From assembly GCA_016281385.1 (NCBI GenBank), contig JAEEIN010000072.1, positions 1-40,131 on the forward strand: a stretch of 40,131 nucleotides of DNA. Direction: 5' to 3'. The first letter of the stretch is position 1. Every line of letters starts with the position of its first letter. Of this stretch, positions 1 to 9,459 are shown piece by piece. The notes beneath the pieces were generated by a model. It was not told the DNA's origin. It made no database searches and was given only the letters and a program-made list of their open reading frames with translations. This stretch comes from Lachnospiraceae bacterium. Lineage in GTDB: Bacteria > Bacillota > Clostridia > Lachnospirales > Lachnospiraceae. The position numbers and the translations under genes were made by a program.

Positions 1-76
1 GAAACGGGTTTTTGTGTGGTCAAAAAGTGGTCAAACGTTTGTTCAACCCCGCAAACCCGCATAAATACTGGCTTTC

Positions 77-1687
77 TTACTGGATACTTTTGAGTGTCGG
101 GAACAACAACACATCTCGAATTGCCGGGCTATTGGTAAGCAGCATAGTCAAACGGTCTATACCATAGCCGATTCCGCCGGTGGGAGCCATACCGATCTCC
201 AGGGCGTTAAGGAAGTCCTCATCGGTGTGGTTTGCTTCTTCGTCACCCATGTCCGCAAGAGCATCCTGAGCCTTGAATCGCTCACGCTGGTCGATGGGAT
301 CGTTAAGTTCGGAATAAGCGTTACACATTTCCCATCCGTTTACGAAGAGCTCGAAACGCTCAACATAGCCTTCCTTATCGGGCTTCTTCTTGGTAAGAGG
401 CGAGATCTCGATGGGATGGTCCATAACGAAGGTGGGCTGCACCATGTGTTCCTCGCAGAACTCTTCAAAGAAGAGGTTAAGGATGTCACCCTTCTTGTGA
501 TGATCCTCAAACTCAACATGCTTCTCCTTTGCGATGGCCTTTGCTTCGTCATCGGATGAGATCGCATCAAAGTCCACACCTGCGTACTTCTTAACCGCAT
601 CAACCATGGTGATGCGCTCGAAGGGCTTGCCGAAATCAAGCTCGATATCGCCGTAGTTGAACTTTGTTGTTCCGAGAACAGTCAAAGCTACGTGACGGAA
701 CATGTCCTCTGTAAGATCCATCATTCCGTAGTAATCTGTATATGCCTGGTAAAGCTCCATAAGGGTGAACTCGGGGTTGTGACGGGTGTCGAGACCTTCG
801 TTTCTGAATACGCGTCCGATCTCGTAAACTCTCTCTAGTCCGCCGACTATAAGTCTCTTTAAGTAAAGCTCAAGGGAAATTCTTAAGCGAAGATCCTCAT
901 CAAGAGCATTGAAGTGAGTCTCGAAAGGCCTTGCAGCAGCGCCGCCTGCGTTGGATACAAGCATGGGCGTCTCAACTTCCATGAATCCGCGCTCGTCAAG
1001 GAAACGACGGATGGTGGAAATGATCTTTGAACGCTTGATGAAGGTGTTCTTTGACTCCTCGTTCATAATAAGGTCAACATATCTCTGACGATATCTTGTA
1101 TCTGTATCGGTAAGTCCGTGGAACTTCTCGGGAAGGATCTGAAGGCTCTTGGAAAGAAGCGTGATCTCGGAAGCATGAACGGAGATTTCACCTGTCATGG
1201 TTCTGAAAACGTATCCCTTTATACCATAGATATCACCGATATCGGACTTCTTAAACTCTGCGTAAGGCTCCTCGCCGATGGCGTCGCGGGCAACATAAAC
1301 CTGGATCTTACCCTTTAAGTCCTGAATGTTGCAGAAAGAAGCCTTTCCCATAACACGCTTGAACATCATACGTCCCGCGATGGATACGTTGATGGGCTGA
1401 GCGTCCATGATGGCACGTCTTTCGTTGTAATCGTTCTTCTTAACTTCCCTTGCGGCTGCCTCGTCAAGTCCTTCAACTGATACGGGTTCTCTGCCCGCAA
1501 GAAGCTTGGCCTCAAGCTCTTCGTAAAGACTTACACACTCATCGGTGTGATGTGTCTGATCATACTTTGTAATAACAAAAGGATCCTTTCCCGCTTCCTG
1601 CAAAGCCGCAAGTTTTTCACGGCGAACCTTCAAGAGCTGGTTTAAATCCTGTGTTGATTCCTGATTGTTGTTCTGCTGGTCTGACAT
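77..1687 (-). CDS. lysS: Lysyl-tRNA synthetase (class II)
   Basis: Protein has class II LysRS motifs (RYRQRYVDLIMN, ETPMLVSNAGGAAARPFETHFNALD, FRNEGLDTRHNPEFT, GIGYGIDRLTMLLT). Start trimmed to MSDQQNNN (1687), preceded by AAAGGA-like SD; the longer ORF start at 1735 lies in a terminator hairpin. Confidence 0.97.
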   Translation of the reverse strand: MSDQQNNNQESTQDLNQLLKVRREKLAALQEAGKDPFVITKYDQTHHTDECVSLYEELEAKLLAGREPVSVEGLDEAAAREVKKNDYNERRAIMDAQPINVSIAGRMMFKRVMGKASFCNIQDLKGKIQVYVARDAIGEEPYAEFKKSDIGDIYGIKGYVFRTMTGEISVHASEITLLSKSLQILPEKFHGLTDTDTRYRQRYVDLIMNEESKNTFIKRSKIISTIRRFLDERGFMEVETPMLVSNAGGAAARPFETHFNALDEDLRLRISLELYLKRLIVGGLERVYEIGRVFRNEGLDTRHNPEFTLMELYQAYTDYYGMMDLTEDMFRHVALTVLGTTKFNYGDIELDFGKPFERITMVDAVKKYAGVDFDAISSDDEAKAIAKEKHVEFEDHHKKGDILNLFFEEFCEEHMVQPTFVMDHPIEISPLTKKKPDKEGYVERFELFVNGWEMCNAYSELNDPIDQRERFKAQDALADMGDEEANHTDEDFLNALEIGMAPTGGIGYGIDRLTMLLTNSPAIRDVLLFPTLKSIQ

Positions 1688-1719
1688 GTATTTTCCTTTC
1701 CGGTAAGTACCTCTTTTTG

Positions 1720-1752
1720 TAAAAAGAAGGCGCATCGATCAGGAAGCGCCTT
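1720..1752 (-). terminator. Intrinsic terminator after greA
   Basis: Minus-strand AAGGCGC-TTCCTGATCGAT-GCGCCTT followed by CTTTTT. Confidence 0.75.
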
Positions 1753-1782
1753 TAAAAACAAACTTGATTAAAAAGTCCTTGA

Positions 1783-2271
1783 TTACTTTGCGGACTTTCT
1801 TCCTATAGAAAGAATCTTGTAGGAGAACTCGCCCATCTCGGTTTCGATGGTAACGGTCTCACCCTTCTTTCTTCCGATGAGTGCCTTTCCGAGAGGAGAC
1901 TCGTTGGAGATCAGTCCCTTAAGGCTGTCTGCTTCGTTGGAGCCTACGATGCTGTAGATCACTTTGGAATCATCTTCAAGATCCTTAAGACTTACTTCGC
2001 ATCCGATATTTACTTTCTCTGTATCTACTGCATCTTCGTCGACAACTTCGACGTTTTTGAGCATTTTCTCGAGTTCTTCGATACGTTTCTCGATCTCAGC
2101 CTGCTCGTCCTTGGCTGCATCATATTCTGCGTTCTCCGAAAGGTCACCGAGCTCACGGGCTTCTTTGATCTTCTGAGCTACTTCTTTACGTCTTGTAACC
2201 TTTAAGTTTTCAAGTTCGTCCTCATACTCTTTTAACTTTGAGTAAGTAATGATGTTCTTTTTCGCTTCCAT
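1783..2271 (-). CDS. greA: Transcription elongation factor GreA
   Basis: 162 aa, coiled-coil N-terminus (LGDLSENAEYDAAKDEQAEIEKRI) and C-terminal SPLGKALIGRKKGETV typical of GreA. Confidence 0.96.
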   Translation of the reverse strand: MEAKKNIITYSKLKEYEDELENLKVTRRKEVAQKIKEARELGDLSENAEYDAAKDEQAEIEKRIEELEKMLKNVEVVDEDAVDTEKVNIGCEVSLKDLEDDSKVIYSIVGSNEADSLKGLISNESPLGKALIGRKKGETVTIETEMGEFSYKILSIGRKSAK

Positions 2272-2317
2272 TTCGGCTTCCTTTCATTCATGGCTTTTAG
2301 CCAATTCAATGTATCTA

Positions 2318-2346
2318 TTATTATCACCTTTATGCGCAAGTGTCAA
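2318..2346 (-). promoter_or_regulatory. Predicted sigma-A promoter of greA
   Basis: Minus strand TTGACA - 17 bp - TAATAA directly upstream of greA. Confidence 0.6.
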
Positions 2347-2368
2347 GGAAAATCGGGATTTTCCGTCG

Positions 2369-3322
2369 TCAAAAAGAAAGCGTGTCTACGATATCGAAAA
2401 GCTGCTCCATGGAAGTCATCTCGTTAATCCTTTTTCGAAGTCCCGCAGCCCCTTCAAAGCCCTTTAAATACCAGGATAAGTGTTTGCGCATCTCCCGCAC
2501 TCCTATGTACTCGCCCTTGTATTTAAGCTGGAGATTGGCATGTTCTCTGATGGTTTCCTTTATCTCCTCCGATGTGGGTGGGACATATTCTTCTCCCGAC
2601 AGGTACGCATTTATCTGTCGAAAAACAAAAGGGTTGCCCTCGCAGGCCCTTCCCACCATAACCGCGTCACAGCCGGTTTCCTCAAACATGCGCTTTGCGG
2701 AGACTCCGTCCACAACATCACCGTTTCCGATAACGGGAATGCTCACCGCTTCCTTAACGGCGCTTATTATGCTCCAATCGGCGGGACCGGAGTAATACTG
2801 CTCGCGGGTACGTCCGTGGACCGCCACTGCAGCCGCACCGGCTTCCTCCGCCGCCCTTGCGATCTCAGGCGCATTAACATGTGCGTCATCGAAGCCTTTC
2901 CTTATTTTAACGGTTACAGGCTTCTCTATGGCATCGGCAATGGCCTTAACTATCTCGTAAACCTTTTTCGGGTCCTTAATAAGTGCCGAACCCTCGTGAT
3001 TGTTCACCACCTTGGGAACGGGACAGCCCATGTTGATATCAAGGATACTGAAGGGCCTTTCCTCAATACGCTTTGCCATCTCACTCATGATCTTCGGGTC
3101 GTTTCCGAAAAGCTGTAGAGAGACACATTCCTCATCGGGGTGAATGGTGAGAAGGCTTTCGGTATTTTTGTTGTTATAAAAGATGGCCTTGGCGGAGATC
3201 ATCTCCATACAGGTCATTCCCGCGCCTTCCCTTTGGCACAGCAAGCGAAATGGCAGGTCGGAAACCCCTGCCATCGGTGCCATGATTATATTGTTTTTAA
3301 GTGTAACGTTACCTATCTTCAT
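2369..3322 (-). CDS. dusB: tRNA dihydrouridine synthase (DusB-like)
   Basis: [58 protein letters not shown] motifs. Confidence 0.95.
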   Translation of the reverse strand: MKIGNVTLKNNIIMAPMAGVSDLPFRLLCQREGAGMTCMEMISAKAIFYNNKNTESLLTIHPDEECVSLQLFGNDPKIMSEMAKRIEERPFSILDINMGCPVPKVVNNHEGSALIKDPKKVYEIVKAIADAIEKPVTVKIRKGFDDAHVNAPEIARAAEEAGAAAVAVHGRTREQYYSGPADWSIISAVKEAVSIPVIGNGDVVDGVSAKRMFEETGCDAVMVGRACEGNPFVFRQINAYLSGEEYVPPTSEEIKETIREHANLQLKYKGEYIGVREMRKHLSWYLKGFEGAAGLRKRINEMTSMEQLFDIVDTLSF

Positions 3323-4095
3323 ACTTTCTTTGAGTTCTTAAGATAAATGAGACGAAGACCGTCCAGTGTAAGGATCGGGTCATATACGTCGATAAGATCC
3401 GTCTCGTCGGAAATGATCCTTCCGAGACCACCGGTGGAAACCACCTTAAGATCTTTATATCCGCTCTCTTCCTTAACCTTATTGATGATGTACTCGGTCT
3501 GTCCAATCTGTCCGTAAACAAGTCCCGCCTGCATTGAGGAGATGGTCTCCTGTGCAAGGATGGATGCGGGCTTCTTGATCTCGATCTCGGGAAGCTTCGC
3601 CGTGTCGGTCCAAAGAGCCTTTGCGGAGATCTTGATTCCGGGAGCTGTGATACCTGCGGCAAAGGATCCGTCCGCAGTGATAAGGTCGTAAGTGGTTGCG
3701 GTTCCGAAATCCAGAACAAGCACCGGTCCGCCGTACTTCTCGTAAGCTCCGACAGCATCAACTATGCGGTCTGCGCCGATCTCACGGGGATTCTCGGTTA
3801 TGATCTTGATACCTGTCTTGACACCCGGTCCAATCTCAAGAACCTTTGTTTTTACATATTTTACCACCGCTCCGTTCAAAGCGTGCATAACGTTTGGAAC
3901 CACGCTTGATACGATGGCTCCGTTGATATCATCCACCTTAACACCGTTTCTGTCCAGAAGTCCGGTGATCATCATTCCGTACTCATCGGAGGTCCTTGTC
4001 ACGTTTGACATCATTCTGAAGGTGCTTACCAGCTCCTCGCCGTCATAGACTCCGAAAGTGATATTTGTATTGCCTACATCGATTACCAGGATCAT
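3319..4095 (-). CDS. coaX: Type III pantothenate kinase
   Basis: [51 protein letters not shown] motifs. Confidence 0.96.
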   Translation of the reverse strand: MILVIDVGNTNITFGVYDGEELVSTFRMMSNVTRTSDEYGMMITGLLDRNGVKVDDINGAIVSSVVPNVMHALNGAVVKYVKTKVLEIGPGVKTGIKIITENPREIGADRIVDAVGAYEKYGGPVLVLDFGTATTYDLITADGSFAAGITAPGIKISAKALWTDTAKLPEIEIKKPASILAQETISSMQAGLVYGQIGQTEYIINKVKEESGYKDLKVVSTGGLGRIISDETDLIDVYDPILTLDGLRLIYLKNSKKV

Positions 4096-4445
4096 TGTTC
4101 TTCTTCCTCTTTAAGATATTCGCTGAAATCTTCTCCCAAAACAAAGGCTCTGTAGAAAAGCTGCAGGGATTCAAGCATTTCCTGTCTGGTGGAGCGTATC
4201 TTGCTGACTAAAAGTCCCGCGGACACATCATCGTAGAGGTAGTCCTCGTCAGCGGCCTGAGTTGTGAACTTAAGCTCCCCTTCCTCATCAAAGCCTATGG
4301 TGAAGATCCCTCCGACCTCTTCCGTAAAAAGAACACAGATCACATGAAGTTCGTCCTTGATCTCATCGGGGATGCGGTCGAAATCCTTGTTGAAATAATA
4401 TTTCTGCTCATACGCGTTGGCGCCGCAGATGACAACTTCTTCCAT
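4092..4445 (-). CDS. Uncharacterised small acidic protein (117 aa) translationally coupled to coaX
   Basis: Open frame in an operon between argF and coaX, 4-bp overlap with coaX; no recognised catalytic motif. Confidence 0.8.
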   Translation of the reverse strand: MEEVVICGANAYEQKYYFNKDFDRIPDEIKDELHVICVLFTEEVGGIFTIGFDEEGELKFTTQAADEDYLYDDVSAGLLVSKIRSTRQEMLESLQLFYRAFVLGEDFSEYLKEEEEQ

Positions 4446-5444
4446 CTAGTTGAAATCCTCCGAAAGGGTTGCTGCCATGACAGCCTTTATCGTATGCATT
4501 CTGTTCTCCGCCTCGTCAAAAACAAGGCTTGCGGGAGACTCGAATACTTCGTCCGTAACTTCCATCTCGGTGCGTCCGAACCTCTCGCCCATCTCTTTGC
4601 CGATCTGTGTCTTGAGATCGTGATAAGCGGGAAGACAGTGAAGGAATACGGCATTGGGACCTGCATTGTCCATGATCTTTTTGTTTACCTGATAAGGTGA
4701 AAGGGCTTTGATACGCTCCTCCCATACTTCAACAGGCTCGCCCATGGATACCCAGACGTCGGTGTAGATAACATCCACGTCCTTTGTTCCTTCCATTGCG
4801 TCCTCGGTCAGGCGAACGCTTCCGCCGGTGGTCTTTGCGATCTCCTCACTGGTCTTAACCAGTTCGGGATCGGGGAAATAAAGCTTGTTGGAACATGCGG
4901 TAAAATGCATGCCCATCTTAGCGCAGGTAACCATAAGGGAATTTGCCATGTTGTAACGGGCATCTCCCATGTAAGTGAGCTTAATGCCCTTTGTGTGGCC
5001 GAAGTGCTCGCGGATGGTTAAAAGGTCTGCAAGCATCTGGGTGGGATGAAATTCGTTTGTAAGTCCGTTCCATACGGGAACAGATGAATACTCAGCCAGT
5101 TCCTCAACCGTTGCCTGGGCAAAGCCTCTGTATTCGATACCGTCGAACATTCTGCAGAGAACCCTTGCAGTATCGGCTATGCTTTCTTTCTTGCCTATCT
5201 GTGAGCTTGCAGGCTCAAGGTAGGTAACTCCCATTCCGAGATCGTGTCCTGCTACCTCGAAGGAGCAGCGCGTTCTGGTACTTGTTTTTTCAAAAATGAT
5301 GGCGATGTTCTTTCCGTGAAGCTTGTCTACGGGAATGCCCGCCTTTTTCTTTGCCTTAAGATCCGCAGCAAGATCCACAAGCTGCTGTATCTCTTCGGGT
5401 GTATAATCAAGAAGTTTTAAAAAATCGCGTCCGTATAAGCTCAT
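4446..5444 (-). CDS. argF: Ornithine carbamoyltransferase
   Basis: [35 protein letters not shown] motifs. Confidence 0.96.
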   Translation of the reverse strand: MSLYGRDFLKLLDYTPEEIQQLVDLAADLKAKKKAGIPVDKLHGKNIAIIFEKTSTRTRCSFEVAGHDLGMGVTYLEPASSQIGKKESIADTARVLCRMFDGIEYRGFAQATVEELAEYSSVPVWNGLTNEFHPTQMLADLLTIREHFGHTKGIKLTYMGDARYNMANSLMVTCAKMGMHFTACSNKLYFPDPELVKTSEEIAKTTGGSVRLTEDAMEGTKDVDVIYTDVWVSMGEPVEVWEERIKALSPYQVNKKIMDNAGPNAVFLHCLPAYHDLKTQIGKEMGERFGRTEMEVTDEVFESPASLVFDEAENRMHTIKAVMAATLSEDFN

Positions 5445-6361
5445 TATTTTACGATCTCCTTAACAGTTGTAGCAAGGCTCGCAAGGTTCTGAACCTCGGA
5501 AGGGATAATGATCTTTGTTGCCTGTCCGTCGGAAGCCTTTTCAAACGCTTCATAGGATTTAAGTGTAACGATCTGCTCCGTGGAAAGACCTGCTTCCTTT
5601 AACATATTTACGGCATCCGCTTCAGCCTTCTGCTGAGCTCTGATACCGTCTGCTTCGGCTTCCTTGTGAAGTCTGATGGACTCTGCGTGACCTTCGGCTT
5701 CCTTAACAAGCTCGATTTTCTGAGCCTCTGCACGAAGAACTGCGGATTCTTTTTCACCTTCTGCCTTTAAGATGGCACTCATCTTTTCACCTTCGGCGAT
5801 AAGGATCTGTTCACGTCTTTCACGCTCTGCCTTCATCTGCTTCTCCATGGCATCTCTGATGGCATTGGGAGGCATGATGTTCTTAACTTCCACACGGTTA
5901 ACCTTAACGCCCCAGGGGTCTGTAGCTTCGTCAAGGGTAGCACGCATCTTTGTGTTTATTGTTTCTCTGGATGTAAGGGTTTCGTCCAGTTCAAGTTCAC
6001 CGATGATGTTACGAAGGGTGGTGGCGGTAAGATTCTCGATAGCGAGCATGGGATTCTCAACACCGTATGTAAAGAGCTTGGGATCCGTGATCTGGAAGAA
6101 GATAACGGTATCGATCTGCATCGTTACGTTATCCTTCGTGATAACGGGCTGGGGCGGGAAGTCAACAACCTGCTCCTTTAAAAGAACTCTCTTTGCGACT
6201 CTGTCGATGAAAGGAACCTTAAAGTGAACACCAACGTTCCATGTTCCCTGATAAGCGCCGAGACGCTCAACGATGTAGGCCTGAGCCTGGGGTACGATCT
6301 TTACGCATGTTACCAGGATCCAGATTACGATGATTACAACTACTGCTGCTAATGTAGGCAT
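5444..6361 (-). CDS. SPFH/Band 7 membrane protein (QmcA-like)
   Basis: N-terminal [36 protein letters not shown], alanine/glutamate-rich coiled coil; paired with an NfeD-like gene. Confidence 0.93.
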   Translation of the reverse strand: MPTLAAVVVIIVIWILVTCVKIVPQAQAYIVERLGAYQGTWNVGVHFKVPFIDRVAKRVLLKEQVVDFPPQPVITKDNVTMQIDTVIFFQITDPKLFTYGVENPMLAIENLTATTLRNIIGELELDETLTSRETINTKMRATLDEATDPWGVKVNRVEVKNIMPPNAIRDAMEKQMKAERERREQILIAEGEKMSAILKAEGEKESAVLRAEAQKIELVKEAEGHAESIRLHKEAEADGIRAQQKAEADAVNMLKEAGLSTEQIVTLKSYEAFEKASDGQATKIIIPSEVQNLASLATTVKEIVK

Positions 6362-6364
6362 GAT

Positions 6365-6622
6365 TTACTCCTCCTCTTTTTCAACCTTTTCTACTATTAC
6401 TTTTACTCCTTCTATTGCAAGGATCCGAACCACAGAACCTTTTGAAACGGTCTGTCCGTCCCTCGTACGCGCTGTCCAATCCATTCCCTCAAGCGAGATC
6501 TGCCCCGTCCCCTTGAGATTGTCGATCGCAGCCGTGACAATGGCTTCCTTCCCGAGGATGCCTTCCGCATTGGTCTTTTCCCTGGTGCGGTTCCATTTTG
6601 CCAAAGCATCAAAAATAGACAT
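6365..6622 (-). CDS. NfeD-like C-terminal OB-fold protein
   Basis: 85 aa, GKEAIVTAAIDNLKGTGQISLEGMDWTARTRDGQTVSKGSVVRILAIEGVKVIVEK; adjacent to SPFH gene. Confidence 0.85.
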   Translation of the reverse strand: MSIFDALAKWNRTREKTNAEGILGKEAIVTAAIDNLKGTGQISLEGMDWTARTRDGQTVSKGSVVRILAIEGVKVIVEKVEKEEE

Positions 6623-6635
6623 TTTGTACCTCCCC

Positions 6636-8462
6636 TTAATAGAATACGTGATTTCCTATGACGTAACCCTCCTTCGTGCCTTTACGTCTGAAGTGGGTCA
6701 TATCACCGACATTTGAATATCCTCCGAGAGCTTCCTTTGCGGCCTGTATGCAAATTGCCTTAGGTCCTTTGTTGTACACTCTCGTAAGGGATCCCGATTT
6801 TGCGGGTGTAAACTGTCCCGATGCAAAAATAACATCGTACACTGTATTGGGGTATGCGCCGCTTCGTACACGGTTCATTACAACCGCACCAACGGCCAGC
6901 ATTCCTTCATAAGGCTCGCCTCCGGCTTCACACTGAATGAGTGCTCCAAGCAGTCTTTCAAGGTTTTCGTCGGACTGCATAGCCATCTGCTGCTTGATAA
7001 GAGCCTGTCTTGCTTCTTCTTCCTGACGGCGCCTCTCGGCGATCTCCGCCATTGTCTCACCATGGTCCACGGTGAAGGTGATCTTTACGCATTCCTTGAG
7101 CACATATCCGTCGTAGTCGTTGTAGGCTACCTTGACCCATGTATCGTCGGAATCGTCTATCACTTCGACGCTTGCATTGTAGGAAAGCATTCCGTAAGAG
7201 GGAACTCCGATCCTGGGCTCCGACCTTACAAACACTGCAGGTGCGGTAACCACGGCATTTATGAAGCCCACATCACGGGCCATTGCCTCCGCCTCTTCGT
7301 CAAAGCAGAGAAACTCGTTACTTGCCCATCCGACCAATGTTCCGGTCTCGATATAGCTCCATTCCTCGCCGCGCTCTAGAACCTTTCCTCCGCAGTCCTT
7401 GTAGATCCTTCCTAAGATCTTGCAGTCCAGATTGGGCTCCGACCTTACGTTTAACGCGCTCTTTACCGTTGCCATAACGAGGTTCGAACCGAACTCGCCG
7501 GTTTCTTCCTCTTCTTCGATCCTGATACCGATGCTCTCCAGATTTTCTCCGTTATAAGCCTTTGTATCAAGGATCAGGCCCGCGCCGGCATTGTTCTCCG
7601 ACAGGATATCCGGTGCATTGTCTGCCCTCGCGTCAAGTCCTTTTGCAAAAAGAACACTTCCCGCAAGAAGAACTCCCGCGATCACTTTCAATACCCTTCG
7701 CTGCCTCTTTGCCTCGTAGGACAGAAGCGCTGCGGAAACCGCGGCATTTAAGGATTCGAGCTTCCCTTCCATGGGGATCTTTATGTACTTGTCAGCAAGC
7801 GCTGCGGTCTCATCCGTAAGACCGTTTCCTTCATTTCCGATGAAGAAGGCCGTTCCGGCGGTGTAATCCGATTGCCAAAAATCTCCTTCACCCTTTAAGT
7901 GGGCGGCGTAGCACCTGATCCCCGCCCTTTTTAATTCTCTTATCACTTCTTTAATATCCTCTGCCACAACAAAGGGCTGTCTGAAGATAGCTCCCATCGT
8001 GGCGCGCACCACCTTCGGGCTGTAGATATCCGCGGTATCACGGCTCATGATGACTGCCGTTACGCCCGCGCCTTCCGCAGTACGCATTATCGTTCCCAGA
8101 TTTCCCGGATCCTGAAGTGTCTCAAGCACCAGATACAATCCGTCCTGCCTTATGAGCCCCGACAGATCGTAATTTAACTGCTTTACAAGACAAAGGATAC
8201 CCTGATCGGTAACGGTGTCGCTCATCTTCTTAAAGACCGCGTCCGAAACCGTCTCGTGGGGAATTCTGTTTAATTTATCCATTACTTCCAAACCGGCATC
8301 AAACGATTCCCTGATGTATGCACATTCTATCAGGTCCTCGGGAGTCTCGCAAAAGAGCTTCGTCCCTTCGATCACGAAAAGACCTTCTTCCCGCCTTGCC
8401 TTTCCCTTTTCCATAAGGGAAATGACTCGCTTTATCTGCCTGTTATCCGGTGAAACTATCAT
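6636..8462 (-). CDS. Fusion: TrmH/SpoU-family RNA methyltransferase + signal-peptide-like segment + SH3 domains + SleB-type cell wall hydrolase
   Basis: Residues ~1-257: DPGNLGTIMRTAEGAG, FFIGNEGNGLTDE, IPMEGKLESLNAAVSAALLSYEA (SPOUT motifs). Residues ~258-285: KVIAGVLLAGSVLFAKGLDARA hydrophobic segment. Then SH3-like NVRSEPN / FVRSEPR and SleB catalytic region LIQCEAGGEPYEGMLAVGAVVMNRV. Confidence 0.9.
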   Translation of the reverse strand: MIVSPDNRQIKRVISLMEKGKARREEGLFVIEGTKLFCETPEDLIECAYIRESFDAGLEVMDKLNRIPHETVSDAVFKKMSDTVTDQGILCLVKQLNYDLSGLIRQDGLYLVLETLQDPGNLGTIMRTAEGAGVTAVIMSRDTADIYSPKVVRATMGAIFRQPFVVAEDIKEVIRELKRAGIRCYAAHLKGEGDFWQSDYTAGTAFFIGNEGNGLTDETAALADKYIKIPMEGKLESLNAAVSAALLSYEAKRQRRVLKVIAGVLLAGSVLFAKGLDARADNAPDILSENNAGAGLILDTKAYNGENLESIGIRIEEEEETGEFGSNLVMATVKSALNVRSEPNLDCKILGRIYKDCGGKVLERGEEWSYIETGTLVGWASNEFLCFDEEAEAMARDVGFINAVVTAPAVFVRSEPRIGVPSYGMLSYNASVEVIDDSDDTWVKVAYNDYDGYVLKECVKITFTVDHGETMAEIAERRRQEEEARQALIKQQMAMQSDENLERLLGALIQCEAGGEPYEGMLAVGAVVMNRVRSGAYPNTVYDVIFASGQFTPAKSGSLTRVYNKGPKAICIQAAKEALGGYSNVGDMTHFRRKGTKEGYVIGNHVFY

Positions 8463-9445
8463 ACGGTGGCCGCTCCGGAAAGTTTTGTACTTATTTCAAA
8501 CTGGTAAGGATCGATGGTCTTCTCCATCTGTAGTGCCTCTTCGATGTCAGTATCCATGAACCGGCCGTCTCTGTAGCAGATGCACTTGTTTGTTTTTCCT
8601 TCGGAAAGAACGTCAGCTGCCAAAGCACCCATGATGGATGCATAGTAACGGTCCTTACATGTGGGACTTCCGCCTCGTTGCATGTATCCTAAGATCGTGG
8701 CTCTCGTCTCGATACCCGTTGCGGCCTCTATACGACGTGCCATGGAAGTGGAGTGACCGATACCCTCTGCATTGATGATGAGGTGATGGGTCTTTCCCTT
8801 CTTACGGTTTGAGATGATGTTGTTTACCAGTGTCTGCTCGTTGAAGTCGTATTTCTCTGGAAGAAGAATATCCTCCGCACCAACCGCAACGCCGCACCAC
8901 AATGCGATATATCCCGCATTACGTCCCATTACCTCGATGATGGAACATCTCTCATGGGATGAGGATGTGTCGCGGACCTTATCGATGGCTTCCATTGCCG
9001 TATTGATGGCAGTGTCGAAACCGATGGTGTAGTTTGTGCAGGCGATATCAAGGTCTATGGTTCCGGGAATACCGATGGTATTGATCCCGTGTCTTGACAA
9101 AGCCAGGGCTCCTCTGTAGGAACCGTCGCCGCCGATAACCACTATGCCGTCGATACCGTGAGCCTTACAGATGTCAGCCGCTTTCTGCTGAACAGGCTCC
9201 TCCTTAAACTCAAGACATCTTGCGGTACCGAGAATGGTTCCGCCTCTTTGGATGATATCGGATACGGAATGTGCATCCATGTCCACTATCTCCTCATTTA
9301 ATAACCCCTGGTAACCGTGTTTGATACCCTTTACCTTAACCCCGTTGTTGATGGCCTTTCTCACCACTGCACGAATTGCAGCGTTCATTCCCGGCGCGTC
9401 GCCGCCGCTGGTAAGTACACCTATGGTGTTGATCTTGTTTGCCAT
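8459..9445 (-). CDS. pfkA: ATP-dependent 6-phosphofructokinase
   Basis: GVLTSGGDAPGMNAAIRAVVR, VIGGDGSYRGA, IPGTIDLDI, EVMGRNAGYIAL. Confidence 0.97.
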   Translation of the reverse strand: MANKINTIGVLTSGGDAPGMNAAIRAVVRKAINNGVKVKGIKHGYQGLLNEEIVDMDAHSVSDIIQRGGTILGTARCLEFKEEPVQQKAADICKAHGIDGIVVIGGDGSYRGALALSRHGINTIGIPGTIDLDIACTNYTIGFDTAINTAMEAIDKVRDTSSSHERCSIIEVMGRNAGYIALWCGVAVGAEDILLPEKYDFNEQTLVNNIISNRKKGKTHHLIINAEGIGHSTSMARRIEAATGIETRATILGYMQRGGSPTCKDRYYASIMGALAADVLSEGKTNKCICYRDGRFMDTDIEEALQMEKTIDPYQFEISTKLSGAATV

Positions 9446-9459
9446 ATAAAGCCTCCGTT

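Noticed and set aside
16-35. Confident CtsR operator
   Set aside because: Half-sites match but spacing is 11 bp period, one longer than the known consensus; kept only as a low-interest lead.
1688-1735. N-terminal extension of lysS ORF
   Set aside because: Overlaps the greA terminator; MSDQQNNN start has better SD and family length.
2347-2364. GGAAAATC-GG-GATTTTCC palindrome at the dusB end as a strong terminator
   Set aside because: Good stem but no U-tract on the minus strand; may be a chance or weak terminator.
5444-6622. SPFH/NfeD pair as a novel system
   Set aside because: This is a well known conserved gene pair; NfeD here is the short single-domain type, also common.
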